The position numbers were made by a program, and so were the translations under genes. DNA of 64,000 nucleotides, from assembly GCF_900638685.1 (NCBI RefSeq), contig NZ_LR134533.1, positions 248,001-312,000 of the forward strand, read 5' to 3'. Below the pieces are notes generated by a model that was not told the DNA's origin, ran no database searches, and saw only the letters and a program-made list of their open reading frames with translations. Numbering within the stretch: position 1 is the stretch's first letter; each line of letters begins with the position of its first letter. Below are positions 1 through 8,520 of the stretch, in pieces. This DNA is from Neisseria weaveri. GTDB taxonomy: Bacteria > Pseudomonadota > Gammaproteobacteria > Burkholderiales > Neisseriaceae.

Positions 1-985
1 TTTTGATGACCTTACCACTGGCCACATACTCTACTTCTGGAATCTTAATATCGTTTTTAAAGAGATGCAGCGGTGTTTCACCCAATTGCTCATACCACAC
101 TCCTCCGCCTACTTTTGACAAAGAAGTGAGCATATCTCTTTGAATAAACTCGACAATGCCTTGCATATCCATTCTATCGGCATCACCACCTGCCTTAATA
201 GCCTTAGACAAAGCTTTAGGCAATGAACGCAATCTTAAATGATCACTACGGATTGAATAAATAAGCAAATCTTGTGCATTTGTAATTAAGCTGTTGATTT
301 CACCTTCCGAAGATGGTGGCCGGAAATCGATTTCTATTGAACAAATTCCTTTGATAATCGGAAAGATTTTCTTAGCATCGACTCTTGCCAAATCTTCTAC
401 ACAACGCACCCCTGCAATAGCAAGTAAATACGCAATATCCGTCGTCATACCGGAAACACGCCACAGATCAGCCTGCTTCACCCATGATTCCACCAACTGA
501 ACATCAATCTTTAATTTCGCAGCAATACTATTTCGACCTGCCTGCGTTCTTCCACGCGACAACAATGCAGCTACATCGTAAATATATAATTCGCGCAGCC
601 GGGCTTGTAATACTTTACTTATCCCTTTTATAGGGATGAGCGATGATTTAGGCGTAGTCTGTTTATCATATTCTTTTATCAGGTTATCTATTGTTTTTTC
701 TAAGTCTTTTATCAAATCTTTAAACAAAGGAGCACCTGTAGATAAACGAGCAAGATCAGCTGGCGTTCCTTTTTTCAGTTCTTCAAAATATGCAACAATT
801 AAATTTAGCTCTTTACGGGTAAGTTTTTGTGCCGGATCTTTTACTTTTTTATCCAATACCCTTGGCTTTAAATCAGACTCAGTAAGTATATTCTTTTCTT
901 TTTCCCGCCAACTATCTATTTTTTGATGCAAATTAACCAATTGCGAGTTATCCAATGTAGTTTTTTGATCCGCCTGCTGATTCAT
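1..985 (-). CDS. DUF4332 domain protein, 3' end beyond the window
   Basis: The reading frame is open from an ATG at 985 to the window edge, so the C-terminus is missing. A GGAG ribosome binding site lies about 7 nt before the ATG. The visible ~328 residues begin MNQQADQKTTLDNS, are charged and helical to about residue 110, then show a helix-hairpin-helix-like block: GISKVLQARLRELYI, then KIDVQLVESWVKQADLWR, then DIAYLLAIAGVRCVEDLARV. This pattern is typical of DUF4332, a family resembling the DNA-binding HhH repeats of polymerases and ligases. The actual role is unknown. The gene is AT-richer than the pan genes downstream, contains no perfect DUS that I saw, and is divergent from a small XRE regulator, which suggests an accessory locus. 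Confidence 0.75.
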   Translation of the reverse strand, partial: MNQQADQKTTLDNSQLVNLHQKIDSWREKEKNILTESDLKPRVLDKKVKDPAQKLTRKELNLIVAYFEELKKGTPADLARLSTGAPLFKDLIKDLEKTIDNLIKEYDKQTTPKSSLIPIKGISKVLQARLRELYIYDVAALLSRGRTQAGRNSIAAKLKIDVQLVESWVKQADLWRVSGMTTDIAYLLAIAGVRCVEDLARVDAKKIFPIIKGICSIEIDFRPPSSEGEINSLITNAQDLLIYSIRSDHLRLRSLPKALSKAIKAGGDADRMDMQGIVEFIQRDMLTSLSKVGGGVWYEQLGETPLHLFKNDIKIPEVEYVASGKVIK

Positions 986-1746
986 TTTATGCTCCAATTC
1001 TTTATGACATATATAGAAGATAACGGTCTCAAGACAACAATAAGCACACCAAGCTTTTATAAAAAAGCCAAACAACGGTTACTCAATCACACCCCGGCAA
1101 AGATTGTTACTGTTTTAAAGCAATCTGTGTTAAGGCCAAATAAATCAAATAATCGAGAAAATTCTTAATTTAGATTAAATATATAGAGACAATAAATCGG
1201 TTTACTTTCCACACATTTTGTCAAGTAGACGCCACCATTACAGCATCACCCCTTTTTTGTGAAACCCGTTTATTTTAGAGTGAGTAGAGAATTTTAATGT
1301 TTGGTTATTAGATTTTATGTATTTCTACATCATCCAACCAAGCTAATTTTTAATTTTTCAAATCAAAGTTAATAAAACAATAGAAAAACAGAATAAATAA
1401 TCATTTTTCAATCAATAATTTAATTTTTACTTAAAATACTATTATCTCTGTTTGTTTTAAATTATCCATTTAAAATAAAGTTGTCAATTAATTTAATTGA
1501 TAATTTTTTGTCATTAATCAATTATTTTCTGCAACTTTAATTATATTTACAATTTCAACAGACAAAATCAGATAGGATTTTATTGGTGACTATATCAATA
1601 AAATACTTAATTTTCGGCCATGTCATCCATAGTTACATTATCGATTTGCTACGAATCTGATGAACGATAAACTTTTCCTAACTTTACACTTTGAAATTTC
1701 AAAAATGTGAAGTAAAATCCGTTAAAGCAAATACAAAAGAACTACT
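986..1746. other. AT-rich intergenic region, no gene seen
   Basis: This 760-bp stretch separates the divergent DUF4332 gene and XRE regulator. It is very AT-rich with many short A/T runs. I find no convincing open frame on either strand; the longest, at the left end, only overlaps the start of the DUF4332 gene. It contains an 8-bp stem with a 10-nt loop (TTTTATTG 1578-1585 / CAATAAAA 1596-1603) and a strong dyad at 1681-1713, annotated separately. It probably holds both promoters. Confidence 0.6.
1681..1713. promoter_or_regulatory. Dyad operator candidate upstream of the XRE gene
   Basis: A perfect 14-bp palindrome, TTTGAAATTTCAAA (1690-1703), is flanked by near-complementary arms ACTTTACAC (1681-1689) and AATGTGAAGT (1704-1713). 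Together they make a dyad of about 33 bp ending 33 bp before the ATG of the XRE regulator. The position suits an autoregulatory operator. That it binds this regulator is inference. Confidence 0.45.
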
Positions 1747-2022
1747 ATGTCGAACAAACTCACTGCTCCCACAGAACTTCCCGATGAAAATGATCTGCGT
1801 GCCGTACTTGCCTACAACATGCGCCTATTCCGCGTTAACAAAGGCTGGTCGCAGGAAGAGTTGGCACGCCAATGCGGGCTGGATAGAACCTATGTTTCCG
1901 CTGTTGAGCGCAAACGTTGGAATATTGCTTTATCCAACATTGAAAAAATGGCCGTAGCATTAGGCATTCCGCCTTATGAGTTGCTGCTGCCGCCTCAAGC
2001 ACGACTGGATTTGATGAAATAA
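1747..2022 (+). CDS. XRE-family helix-turn-helix regulator (91 aa)
   Basis: A single-domain DNA-binding protein. After a 20-residue N-terminal tail, residues ~24-80 form a Cro/C1-type five-helix domain: NMRLFRVNKGWSQEELARQC, then GLDRTYVSAVERKRWN, then LSNIEKMAVALGIPPYELL. It resembles small controller proteins of restriction-modification systems and other accessory regulators, but no restriction or methylase gene is visible beside it. The ribosome binding site is weak (AAAGAA). It is divergent from the DUF4332 gene across a long AT-rich spacer with a strong dyad, so autoregulation or control of that neighbour is plausible. An upstream TTG/ATG in another frame is a shadow. Confidence 0.85.
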   Translation: MSNKLTAPTELPDENDLRAVLAYNMRLFRVNKGWSQEELARQCGLDRTYVSAVERKRWNIALSNIEKMAVALGIPPYELLLPPQARLDLMK

Positions 2023-2268
2023 CGATAAAGTTTGTTGTATCGGGCTGTAACTACAATGGCAAAAAGCACCATAACAATGCATTACAACCCCGTTTTCATG
2101 ACACACGAAGAAAGGTGATAATGCTGCTGTGTTATATATCTTTTTAATCTGGATTATTGTTTTAAACGTCATGATATATTTTTGGCTGCTTTTAAAACCC
2201 AATGCATCATTAGGCTCGATACGGCAGCACAACCGCCCTCAAATAAAATAAGCAGCTTAAAAAACAAC

Positions 2269-2294
2269 AGGCCGTCTGAAAATTCAGACGGCCT
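2269..2294. terminator. DUS inverted-pair terminator after panC
   Basis: AGGCCGTCTGAA and its complement are separated by two A residues, giving a 12-bp stem about 20 bp beyond the panC stop (minus strand). DUS pairs commonly act as Rho-independent terminators in Neisseria. Confidence 0.8.
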
Positions 2295-2316
2295 CATCTT
2301 TATAGTATCGGTTCAA

Positions 2317-3153
2317 TCAATTCAAACTGATTTCCAAATTATCAATCAAACGTGTCGTGCCTAAACGTGCAGCTGCCAAAACAACCAATTCTTTGTCGCC
2401 GGCACGAGCTACTTCCAAGCTGCCCGCATGTCGGATTTCAACATAATCGACTACCCACCCATTGTCTTCCAAATGCTTGCGGGCTTGGTTTTCCAGCTCT
2501 GCATAAGCGACACTGCCTGCTTTTACAGCTTGTGCAACCGCCTGAAGCTCTCTGTATAGACGCGGAGCTTCCGCCCGTTCAGCTTGATTCAGATATTGGT
2601 TTCTACTCGATAAAGCCAATCCATCATCGGCACGCCCGGTATCTACCGGTACAATTTCGATATCAAAATTCAAATCTTCGACAAACCCTTTGATAATCGC
2701 CAATTGCTGATAATCTTTCTTGCCGAAACAAGCCGTATCCGGTTTGACGATATTAAACAGCTTGCTGACCACCGTAGCCACACCGCGGAAATGCCCCGGA
2801 CGGAATTTTCCGCACAATTCGTTTTGCAGATGTGGCGGCTCTACGTTAAAACGCTGCTCTACATTCGGATACAGTTCTTTTTCATCGGGCGCAAATACAA
2901 CCGACACCCCCTCACCGGCCAATTTATCGGCATCTTGTTGCAATGTGCGCGGATATTTATCGAAGTCCTCGCCTTGTCCGAATTGCAAGCGGTTAACAAA
3001 AATGCTCACCACCACATGATCCGCACGTTTTTTCGCCTCACGCACCAAAGCCAGATGACCTTCGTGCAGATTGCCCATAGTCGGCACAAAAGCCACGGTT
3101 CCTGCCGTTTTCCGCCATTGGCGCAATGCCTCAACGGTATGAATAATTTGCAT
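2317..3153 (-). CDS. panC: Pantothenate synthetase
   Basis: PanC condenses pantoate with beta-alanine using ATP, the last step of pantothenate (vitamin B5, CoA precursor) synthesis; it is cytosolic. At 278 aa it is normal length. The nucleotidyltransferase signature [11 protein letters not shown] is at residues ~24-34, and the pantoate/ATP regions [13 protein letters not shown] and [10 protein letters not shown] follow. The substrate loop usually written FVNPTQF reads FVNRLQF here, which I recall as a neisserial variant. A GGAAGA ribosome binding site precedes the ATG. It lies downstream of panB on the same strand, separated by a DUS hairpin. Confidence 0.97.
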   Translation of the reverse strand: MQIIHTVEALRQWRKTAGTVAFVPTMGNLHEGHLALVREAKKRADHVVVSIFVNRLQFGQGEDFDKYPRTLQQDADKLAGEGVSVVFAPDEKELYPNVEQRFNVEPPHLQNELCGKFRPGHFRGVATVVSKLFNIVKPDTACFGKKDYQQLAIIKGFVEDLNFDIEIVPVDTGRADDGLALSSRNQYLNQAERAEAPRLYRELQAVAQAVKAGSVAYAELENQARKHLEDNGWVVDYVEIRHAGSLEVARAGDKELVVLAAARLGTTRLIDNLEISLN

Positions 3154-3176
3154 AGTTCTTCCAAACCTTTAAAAAT

Positions 3177-3213
3177 TTCAGACGGCCTCTCTGCTCCAAG
3201 CAGGCCGTCTGAA
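3177..3213. terminator. DUS hairpin between panB and panC
   Basis: A complementary DUS at 3177-3188 and a direct DUS at 3202-3213 make a 12-bp stem with a 13-nt loop between the panB stop and the panC start. It may attenuate read-through from panB into panC. Confidence 0.65.
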
Positions 3214-3240
3214 TATATTATTAACTGTTTAACAACCGTA

Positions 3241-4032
3241 TTATGCACCAAATGTATGTTCGGGTGCAGGGAAAGTTTTGGTTTTCACCGCATCTACATA
3301 CGCTTTCACCGCAGCTTGGATGCTGGTTTGCCCTTCCATAAAGTTTTTAACAAACTTGGCGGTTTTGCCCGGGAAAATACCCAACATATCGTGCATAACC
3401 AAAACCTGCCCGTCGCAATCGACTCCAGCACCAATACCGATGGTAGGGCAAGAGACTGTTTCGGTAACCTGTTTGCCCAATTCGGCAGGTACGCATTCCA
3501 TCAAAACAATAGCTGCACCGGCTTGGTCGTGGGCCTTTGCATCACTCAATAAAGCTTGTGCTTTATCGCCTTTGCCCTGCACTTTATAACCGCCGAAAGC
3601 GTGTACCGATTGCGGCGTCAATCCGATATGCGCGCAAACGGGAATACCGCGCAACTGTAAAAACTCGGTAGTTTCGGCCATCCACACGCCACCTTCGAGC
3701 TTCACCATATGCGCACCGGCAGCCATCAATTCCGCTGCTGCGGCAAAAGCCTGCTCTTTGCTTTGCTGATAAGCACCGAACGGCAAATCAGTGACAATCA
3801 TGGCGTTTCTTGCACCGCGGGCAACAGCCGAAGTGTGGTAGCACATATCCTGCAGCGTTACCGGCAAGGTTGAAGATTGTCCCTGAACAACCATACCGAG
3901 CGAATCGCCTACCAATAAAACATCCACGCCTGCATCGTCCATCAATGCGGCAAAGCTGGATTCATAACAGGTCAGCATGGCGATTTTATCGCCGGCCGCT
4001 TTCATTTTTTGTAAGGTGTTAACCGTGATCAT
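3241..4032 (-). CDS. panB: 3-methyl-2-oxobutanoate hydroxymethyltransferase
   Basis: PanB makes ketopantoate from 2-oxoisovalerate and methylene-tetrahydrofolate, the first committed step to pantothenate. At 263 aa it has the family's usual length as a TIM-barrel enzyme. Visible family blocks include [17 protein letters not shown], the metal/substrate loop [13 protein letters not shown] (~residues 40-52), VKLEGG (~114), [10 protein letters not shown] and PTIGIGAG. It precedes panC on the same strand, so the two pathway genes probably share transcription. The ribosome binding site is weak. Confidence 0.97.
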   Translation of the reverse strand: MITVNTLQKMKAAGDKIAMLTCYESSFAALMDDAGVDVLLVGDSLGMVVQGQSSTLPVTLQDMCYHTSAVARGARNAMIVTDLPFGAYQQSKEQAFAAAAELMAAGAHMVKLEGGVWMAETTEFLQLRGIPVCAHIGLTPQSVHAFGGYKVQGKGDKAQALLSDAKAHDQAGAAIVLMECVPAELGKQVTETVSCPTIGIGAGVDCDGQVLVMHDMLGIFPGKTAKFVKNFMEGQTSIQAAVKAYVDAVKTKTFPAPEHTFGA

Positions 4033-4268
4033 ATTGTTTTAAAGCTTTCTGATTTGGGCTTTCGCCAAGATGGGCGGAATATGGCTGCATATGCAGAGAT
4101 TTCAAGTTTGATATCTATCTTGCTCACGCTCCGGGCTGCACAAGCCGGTGAAATTTACCGAACCTGCAAGCTAAACAATTGCATAAACGGCTGAATTTTA
4201 AACCGCTCTACCACAGGCCGTCTGAAAAAACAGCAGGATTTTACGCAACTTTATGGTTTATGCAAAAA

Positions 4269-4913
4269 TCATTCGCTCAGATTCAAATAATGGCGGCTGC
4301 CCTGCATATTGTCCATCGCCTGGAGCAACATGGAAAAATGCTCGTCGTTTTGGGCAAAATCCATATCGTCCGCATTGGCAATCAATAGCGGCGCATTTTG
4401 ATAAAGATGGAAGAATCGGCGGTATTCGTCTTGAATTACGCTCAAATAACCGCTCGGGAACAGGTTGTATTTGCTGTCCGGCCGCTTTTGCAGGCGTTTT
4501 TGCGCAACTTCGTCGGAAGTTTGCAAATAAATTACCAAATCAGGCAAAGGGTATTCGGGCATGATTTTCCGTTTTACTTCCCAAAAAAGCGTCTGCTCGT
4601 TGCCGTTTTCATTGGCTTTCAATAATGTAGGAACAAAAATCTGATCTTTTTCCAACAAGAAATCGGAAACGATATAGCCGCTTTTGTCTTCTTCTTCCAA
4701 AATCCGTTCAACCGCTTCGGCACGACGCATCAGAAAATACAGTTCGGTTGCCAAACCGTGATTGGCCGCATTCAGGTAAAACTGTTCTAGAAACGGATTG
4801 TGTTCGGGGTTTTCCGACAACAGCAAAGCACCGAAATGCTCTGCCAAGCGTTTGCTCAAGGCGGATTTTCCGCTGCCTATCGAGCCTTCCACCACGATAT
4901 AACGGTATTTCAT
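4269..4913 (-). CDS. Deoxynucleoside kinase family protein (dGK/dAK-like)
   Basis: This is a P-loop kinase of the deoxyadenosine/deoxyguanosine kinase family, which phosphorylates salvaged deoxynucleosides with ATP. The Walker A motif GSIGSGKS is at residues 10-17. An ERxxxxE-like region (EAVERILEEEDK) and the LID-type arginines in QKRLQKRPD (~150) follow. The exact nucleoside preference cannot be read from sequence. Its ATG overlaps the folK stop by 4 nt (ATGA), so it is translationally coupled to folK. The 4033-4268 spacer towards panB holds one single DUS and no gene that I could see. Confidence 0.88.
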   Translation of the reverse strand: MKYRYIVVEGSIGSGKSALSKRLAEHFGALLLSENPEHNPFLEQFYLNAANHGLATELYFLMRRAEAVERILEEEDKSGYIVSDFLLEKDQIFVPTLLKANENGNEQTLFWEVKRKIMPEYPLPDLVIYLQTSDEVAQKRLQKRPDSKYNLFPSGYLSVIQDEYRRFFHLYQNAPLLIANADDMDFAQNDEHFSMLLQAMDNMQGSRHYLNLSE

Positions 4914-5440
4914 TGGTTTTCCTTTGTACCGGCCTCTATTTCTCCTGCTTTCAACAAACGGATGCCTTCGTTACCCAACCCTGCTGCCAATACGGTCGCT
5001 ACGCCCCGTTGCGGCAATTCAAAATCCGGCGCGATTTCCGCTAAAGGCAACATCACGAAACTGCGCTCGTGCGCACGCGGATGCGGCAGGGTCAAATGCG
5101 GATCATCGCTGCATATGCCTTCATAAGCAACAATATCCAAGTCCAATGTGCGCGGAGCATTTCGGAAGCTTCGCTCACGGCCGAACTGTGCTTCAATTGT
5201 ATTCAATTCTGCCAATAAGGTTTTCGGCGACAGAGAAGTCGAAACCATACAAACGGCATTAACGAAATCAGGCTGGTCGGCATAGCCCACCGGTTCGCTT
5301 AAATACAGGGAAGATGCTTTTTCCACCTTGATTTCCGGATGCAAATTTATCGCGTCCAATGCGGACAATACCTGCTTTGCAGGGTTCTCCAAATTGCTTC
5401 CCAAGGCAATCACCGCTATCCGGCCCGGCTTGTTCATCAT
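4910..5440 (-). CDS. folK: 2-amino-4-hydroxy-6-hydroxymethyldihydropteridine diphosphokinase
   Basis: FolK (HPPK) transfers pyrophosphate from ATP to hydroxymethyl-dihydropterin in folate synthesis. The family pattern is clear: IALGSNLENP near the start, SSLYLSEPVGYADQPDFVNAVCMV (start ~45), and the signature RTLDLDIVAYEG with LPHPRAHERSFVMLPLAEIAPD. Three tandem possible starts exist, GTG ATG ATG. I chose the first ATG at 5440 because the GGA of the ribosome binding site is about 6 nt upstream. The 3' end overlaps the kinase start by 4 nt. Confidence 0.95.
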   Translation of the reverse strand: MMNKPGRIAVIALGSNLENPAKQVLSALDAINLHPEIKVEKASSLYLSEPVGYADQPDFVNAVCMVSTSLSPKTLLAELNTIEAQFGRERSFRNAPRTLDLDIVAYEGICSDDPHLTLPHPRAHERSFVMLPLAEIAPDFELPQRGVATVLAAGLGNEGIRLLKAGEIEAGTKENQ

Positions 5441-5454
5441 CACATTTCCTGTGT

Positions 5455-5826
5455 TTAAATCGGCTTATACAAAGCCATATAGGCAATAATCGCAATACAG
5501 GCTGTGGCAGCCGCATAACCGGAAACCGCTTTAACCGAACGGGCCTGCGCTTTCAATGCCAGCGCACCTAAAAAGATATAAGCAATCAGTAATACAATCT
5601 TCATACCTAGCCAATTGGCATTTCCGAAGGGCATAAAGCCGGTAATTTTCATCAGCCACAATCCGGTAAACAGCAGCATCGTATCGTTCAAATGAGGCAA
5701 AACTTTCAAAATACCCGGCAAAGGCTTATCCGGACGGGCAGCTTTCAGCCAAAACCGCAGATTAAACAAAACAACGGTTACCACCACAAAAAAAACATGA
5801 CTGTGCTTAACCATTAAATATTGCAT
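5455..5826 (-). CDS. SirB2-family inner-membrane protein
   Basis: A 123-aa hydrophobic protein with about four predicted membrane segments (residues ~8-24, 47-62, 73-92 and 101-119). The pattern MVKHSHVFFVVVTVVLFNLRFWL, then LKVLPHLNDTMLLFTGLWL, then WLGMKIVLLIAYIFLGALAL matches the SirB2 family, named for a Salmonella invasion-gene locus. Biochemical function is unknown. It sits just upstream of folK on the same strand (14 bp after its stop to the folK ATG) and may be co-transcribed. Confidence 0.8.
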   Translation of the reverse strand: MQYLMVKHSHVFFVVVTVVLFNLRFWLKAARPDKPLPGILKVLPHLNDTMLLFTGLWLMKITGFMPFGNANWLGMKIVLLIAYIFLGALALKAQARSVKAVSGYAAATACIAIIAYMALYKPI

Positions 5827-5883
5827 GATATTCCATTCAATCGGTAATTTTTCAGACGGCCTCTATTTTACCCCAAACATTCA

Positions 5884-6450
5884 TCACATATGCAGCTTTT
5901 CAACCGCTAAAATGTAAGGCGGCCGGTTTTTCTGATTGATAAAACCGTATTTGAGTACGGCATATTCACGTTGTGGCAGAGCCACCGCCCAAGTCTCCAC
6001 TGCGGCCGCTTCTTCCCTACCCGCTTCGTGGCCTGGATAAAGCACGGCAACCAGCAATCCGCCTGACTTCAGCATGGCAACAGCTGAATCCAAAGCCGCT
6101 ATACTGGTTTGTGCCTGCGTGGTGCAGCTTTTATCGCTGCCGGGCAGCCAGCCGAAATTGAATACGGCGGCGGCAAGCGGCTGATCGACATACTCGGCGG
6201 CATGTTGGTGGCCGTCCAAAATTAAAGCCACCTGCCGTTCCATGCCTTCATTTTTCAGACGGCCTAATGTTGCCTGCAATGCCTGCTCTTGAACATCGAA
6301 AGCCCAAACTTTTCCTTCGATACCGACCAACTTCGCCAACAACAGCGTGTCGTGACCGTTGCCTGCCGTACCGTCCATAACCGCATCTCCAACGGATACC
6401 GTGTCGGACAACAACCGATGAGCAAAACGTAAAACCGGAGTCAGATACAT
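5884..6450 (-). CDS. YtqB/MnmM-like SAM-dependent methyltransferase
   Basis: A 188-aa Rossmann-type methyltransferase. The SAM-binding motif DGTAGNGHDTLLLAKLVG is at ~27-44 and AFDVQEQALQATLGRL supplies the acidic ribose contact. FNFGWLPGSDK (~97-107) is the diagnostic block of the YtqB family, whose Bacillus member MnmM methylates the wobble uridine side chain of tRNA. The tRNA role here is inferred from family only. A DUS sits immediately upstream of the ATG, leaving a poor ribosome binding site (AAAAG). Confidence 0.8.
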   Translation of the reverse strand: MYLTPVLRFAHRLLSDTVSVGDAVMDGTAGNGHDTLLLAKLVGIEGKVWAFDVQEQALQATLGRLKNEGMERQVALILDGHQHAAEYVDQPLAAAVFNFGWLPGSDKSCTTQAQTSIAALDSAVAMLKSGGLLVAVLYPGHEAGREEAAAVETWAVALPQREYAVLKYGFINQKNRPPYILAVEKLHM

Positions 6451-6468
6451 CTTTTAGGCCGTCTGAAA

Positions 6469-7026
6469 TTACCAATATTGTACAAACTCGGCCAAATCGG
6501 TGTTTTTTTCACCGGAAGCAGGTTCCGCCGCCGTGCCGACCATGAGCAGCCCGATAATTTTGTCTTTGTCCCGGCAACCCAATGCCTCACGCAACAGTGG
6601 GCTGTTGCTCCACATACCGGTAATCCAAACATTGTCGAAACCTTGCGCGCTAGCGGCCAACTGCAGACCGTAAGCGGCACAGCCTGCACTGATCATCTGT
6701 TCCCACTCCGGTTTCGGGCGGGCCACTTCGGTATTGGGACGGAACATTACCGCAATCACCATGGGTGCCATATTGCCGACTTTTTCTGCTTTTTGCAGAA
6801 TTTCATCGCCGAAATTCAACTGAACAACCGTATCCTTCAACAACTGGCGGAAACGCTGCAAACCCTCTTCGCTTTGGATAACGGCAAAACGAAACGGACG
6901 CATATTGCCGTGATCAGGCACCTGCGTTGCCGACTGCAACATCATTTCCAGCTGTTCTGCATTCGGTGCGGGCGCGGCAAGCTGCTTGTTCGAGCGGCGG
7001 GTAGTCAATAATTGCAAGGCATCCAT
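6469..7026 (-). CDS. YdjA-like nitroreductase family protein
   Basis: A flavin-dependent NAD(P)H oxidoreductase of about 185 aa, related to E. coli YdjA. Landmarks are MDALQLLTTRRSNKQLAAPAP, PDHGNMRPFRFAVI (FMN site), SAGCAAYGLQLAASAQGF and GCRDKDKIIGLLMVGT. The physiological substrate is unknown. The open frame extends 25 codons further, but that extension translates a DUS (RPSEN), and GAGGAG lies 10 nt before the ATG at 7026. I therefore used MDALQLL, which also matches YdjA's start. Confidence 0.88.
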   Translation of the reverse strand: MDALQLLTTRRSNKQLAAPAPNAEQLEMMLQSATQVPDHGNMRPFRFAVIQSEEGLQRFRQLLKDTVVQLNFGDEILQKAEKVGNMAPMVIAVMFRPNTEVARPKPEWEQMISAGCAAYGLQLAASAQGFDNVWITGMWSNSPLLREALGCRDKDKIIGLLMVGTAAEPASGEKNTDLAEFVQYW

Positions 7027-7140
7027 TTCTGTTTTACTCCTCATCGTTTGGTTTTGTCTGGCCGCCGAATTTTCAGACGGCCTCTGTTCCGACAATTTCA
7101 CACGCTGCCCGTTCCCATTACGGCGGCAGGCATTCCGGCA

Positions 7141-7482
7141 TTATTCCGTTTCGGATTCGGGATCCAATACTTTCACCGCCATCCGCATCCAGCCCCAAGC
7201 CAAGTGGTATTGGTCGCCGATGGCGTCATACAAAGCATCTTCGCTCATTACGCTGTATTCGCCTTCGGTTTTCAACGACACGGGCAAACCTTCTTCCAGC
7301 GCTTCGTAAAGCGGCAGATACTCCTTGTCATAAAAAGCGCGTATCGCCTGCATGACTTCCATACTCCGCCGCCAATCCTGCTGCGCTTCCGTCAGTTTGG
7401 GCTGCAAAGCCAGCCATTCCCGGTAGAGCGATTGGACTTCGGCTATTCTGGCCTGCGCCTGTTCCGTACTGATTTTACTCAT
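7141..7482 (-). CDS. DUF4298 family protein
   Basis: A 113-aa acidic, mostly helical protein. It has an N-terminal coiled-coil-like stretch and the conserved core KTEGEYSVMSEDALYDAIGDQYHLAWGWM (residues ~70-99). This ordering matches DUF4298, small bacterial proteins of unknown function. It sits between era and the YdjA-like gene on the same strand. No catalytic motif is visible. Confidence 0.65.
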   Translation of the reverse strand: MSKISTEQAQARIAEVQSLYREWLALQPKLTEAQQDWRRSMEVMQAIRAFYDKEYLPLYEALEEGLPVSLKTEGEYSVMSEDALYDAIGDQYHLAWGWMRMAVKVLDPESETE

Positions 7483-7518
7483 CGCCGCTTACCCTTTCCC
7501 TCATTTTTTCAGACGGCC

Positions 7519-8442
7519 TCACAGACCCAATTCGTTTAAGAAACGGATATCGTCCGCCCAACCGGATTTCACTTTGACCCAAACTTTCAAAAACACTTTG
7601 CAGTCAAACAGTTTTTCCATGTCCAAGCGCGCTTCAGTGGAAATTTTCTTCAGCTTTTCCCCACCTTTACCGATGACAATCGGCTTTTGGTTTTCTTTAT
7701 CCACCAAAACCGCGATATAGATGTGAAACATGCCGTTTTCTTCTTTAAACTGCTCTACTTCGACATTCATTGCATAAGGCAGCTCCTCGCCCAAATAGCG
7801 GAACAGTTTTTCGCGCACGATTTCCATCGCAAGAAAACGGCTGGATTTGTCGGTAACCATATCTTCCGGATACAGCGGAATTCCCTCCGGCAGATAAGGT
7901 TTCAAGGTTTCCAGCAAGTTGGCAATACGCAGCCCGTGCTTGGCGCTGACCACTTCGTGTCCGGCAAACTCGAATTCCTGCTTCACGCTGTCGATAAACG
8001 CCTGCAGAGCCAATTTGTCTTTGGCTTTTTCTTTATCGATTTTATTCACCACCAGCAATACGGGCGTGCGCTTGGGCAACTGCTTGATCACCGTTCTGTC
8101 TGCTTCGGTAAAACGCATGGCTTCCAATACAAACACCACTACATCCACACCGCTCATCGCTTCGGTTACATTCAGGTTCAGACGGTCATTCAAAGCATTA
8201 CGGTGATCAGTTTGAAAACCCGGCGTATCCACAAAAACAAATTGCGCCGTATCGTCGGTATAAATACCGGTAACCTTATGGCGCGTGGTTTGGGCTTTTT
8301 TACTGGTAATGCTGATTTTTTGGCCGATTAAATGATTCATTAAGGTCGATTTGCCGACATTCGGCCGGCCTACAATCGCCACAAAACCGCAACGGTAGCC
8401 TTCCGCAGCCGGCTGTTGTGCCAAAAAGGTTTCAATATCCAT
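7519..8442 (-). CDS. era: GTPase Era
   Basis: Era is an essential GTPase that binds 16S rRNA and helps mature the 30S subunit. G1 is GRPNVGKST (~residues 26-34 from this start), G3 is DTPGF, G4 is NKID, and G5 is SAKHG. The C-terminal KH domain carries VVGKGGEKLKKI-type residues (here IVIGKGGEKLKKIS). I chose ATG 8442 (MDIETFL): the in-frame extension upstream is a translated DUS (ERPSEYF), and GAAAGA lies 9 nt upstream of 8442. It follows rnc, as in E. coli. Confidence 0.96.
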   Translation of the reverse strand: MDIETFLAQQPAAEGYRCGFVAIVGRPNVGKSTLMNHLIGQKISITSKKAQTTRHKVTGIYTDDTAQFVFVDTPGFQTDHRNALNDRLNLNVTEAMSGVDVVVFVLEAMRFTEADRTVIKQLPKRTPVLLVVNKIDKEKAKDKLALQAFIDSVKQEFEFAGHEVVSAKHGLRIANLLETLKPYLPEGIPLYPEDMVTDKSSRFLAMEIVREKLFRYLGEELPYAMNVEVEQFKEENGMFHIYIAVLVDKENQKPIVIGKGGEKLKKISTEARLDMEKLFDCKVFLKVWVKVKSGWADDIRFLNELGL

Positions 8443-8520
8443 ACGTATCATTCTTTCAAAATATTCAGACGGCCTTTCTTTACCGGTTGTTTGCCTGTCA
8501 CCCAAAGGCCGTCTGAAAAA

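Noticed and set aside
923-1168. 81-codon plus-strand frame in the AT-rich region
   Set aside because: It overlaps the DUF4332 start, has no ribosome binding site, and looks like random AT-rich translation.
6469-7101. Longer start for the YdjA-like gene at 7101
   Set aside because: The extension translates a DUS (RPSEN) and MDALQLL at 7026 has GAGGAG and matches family starts.
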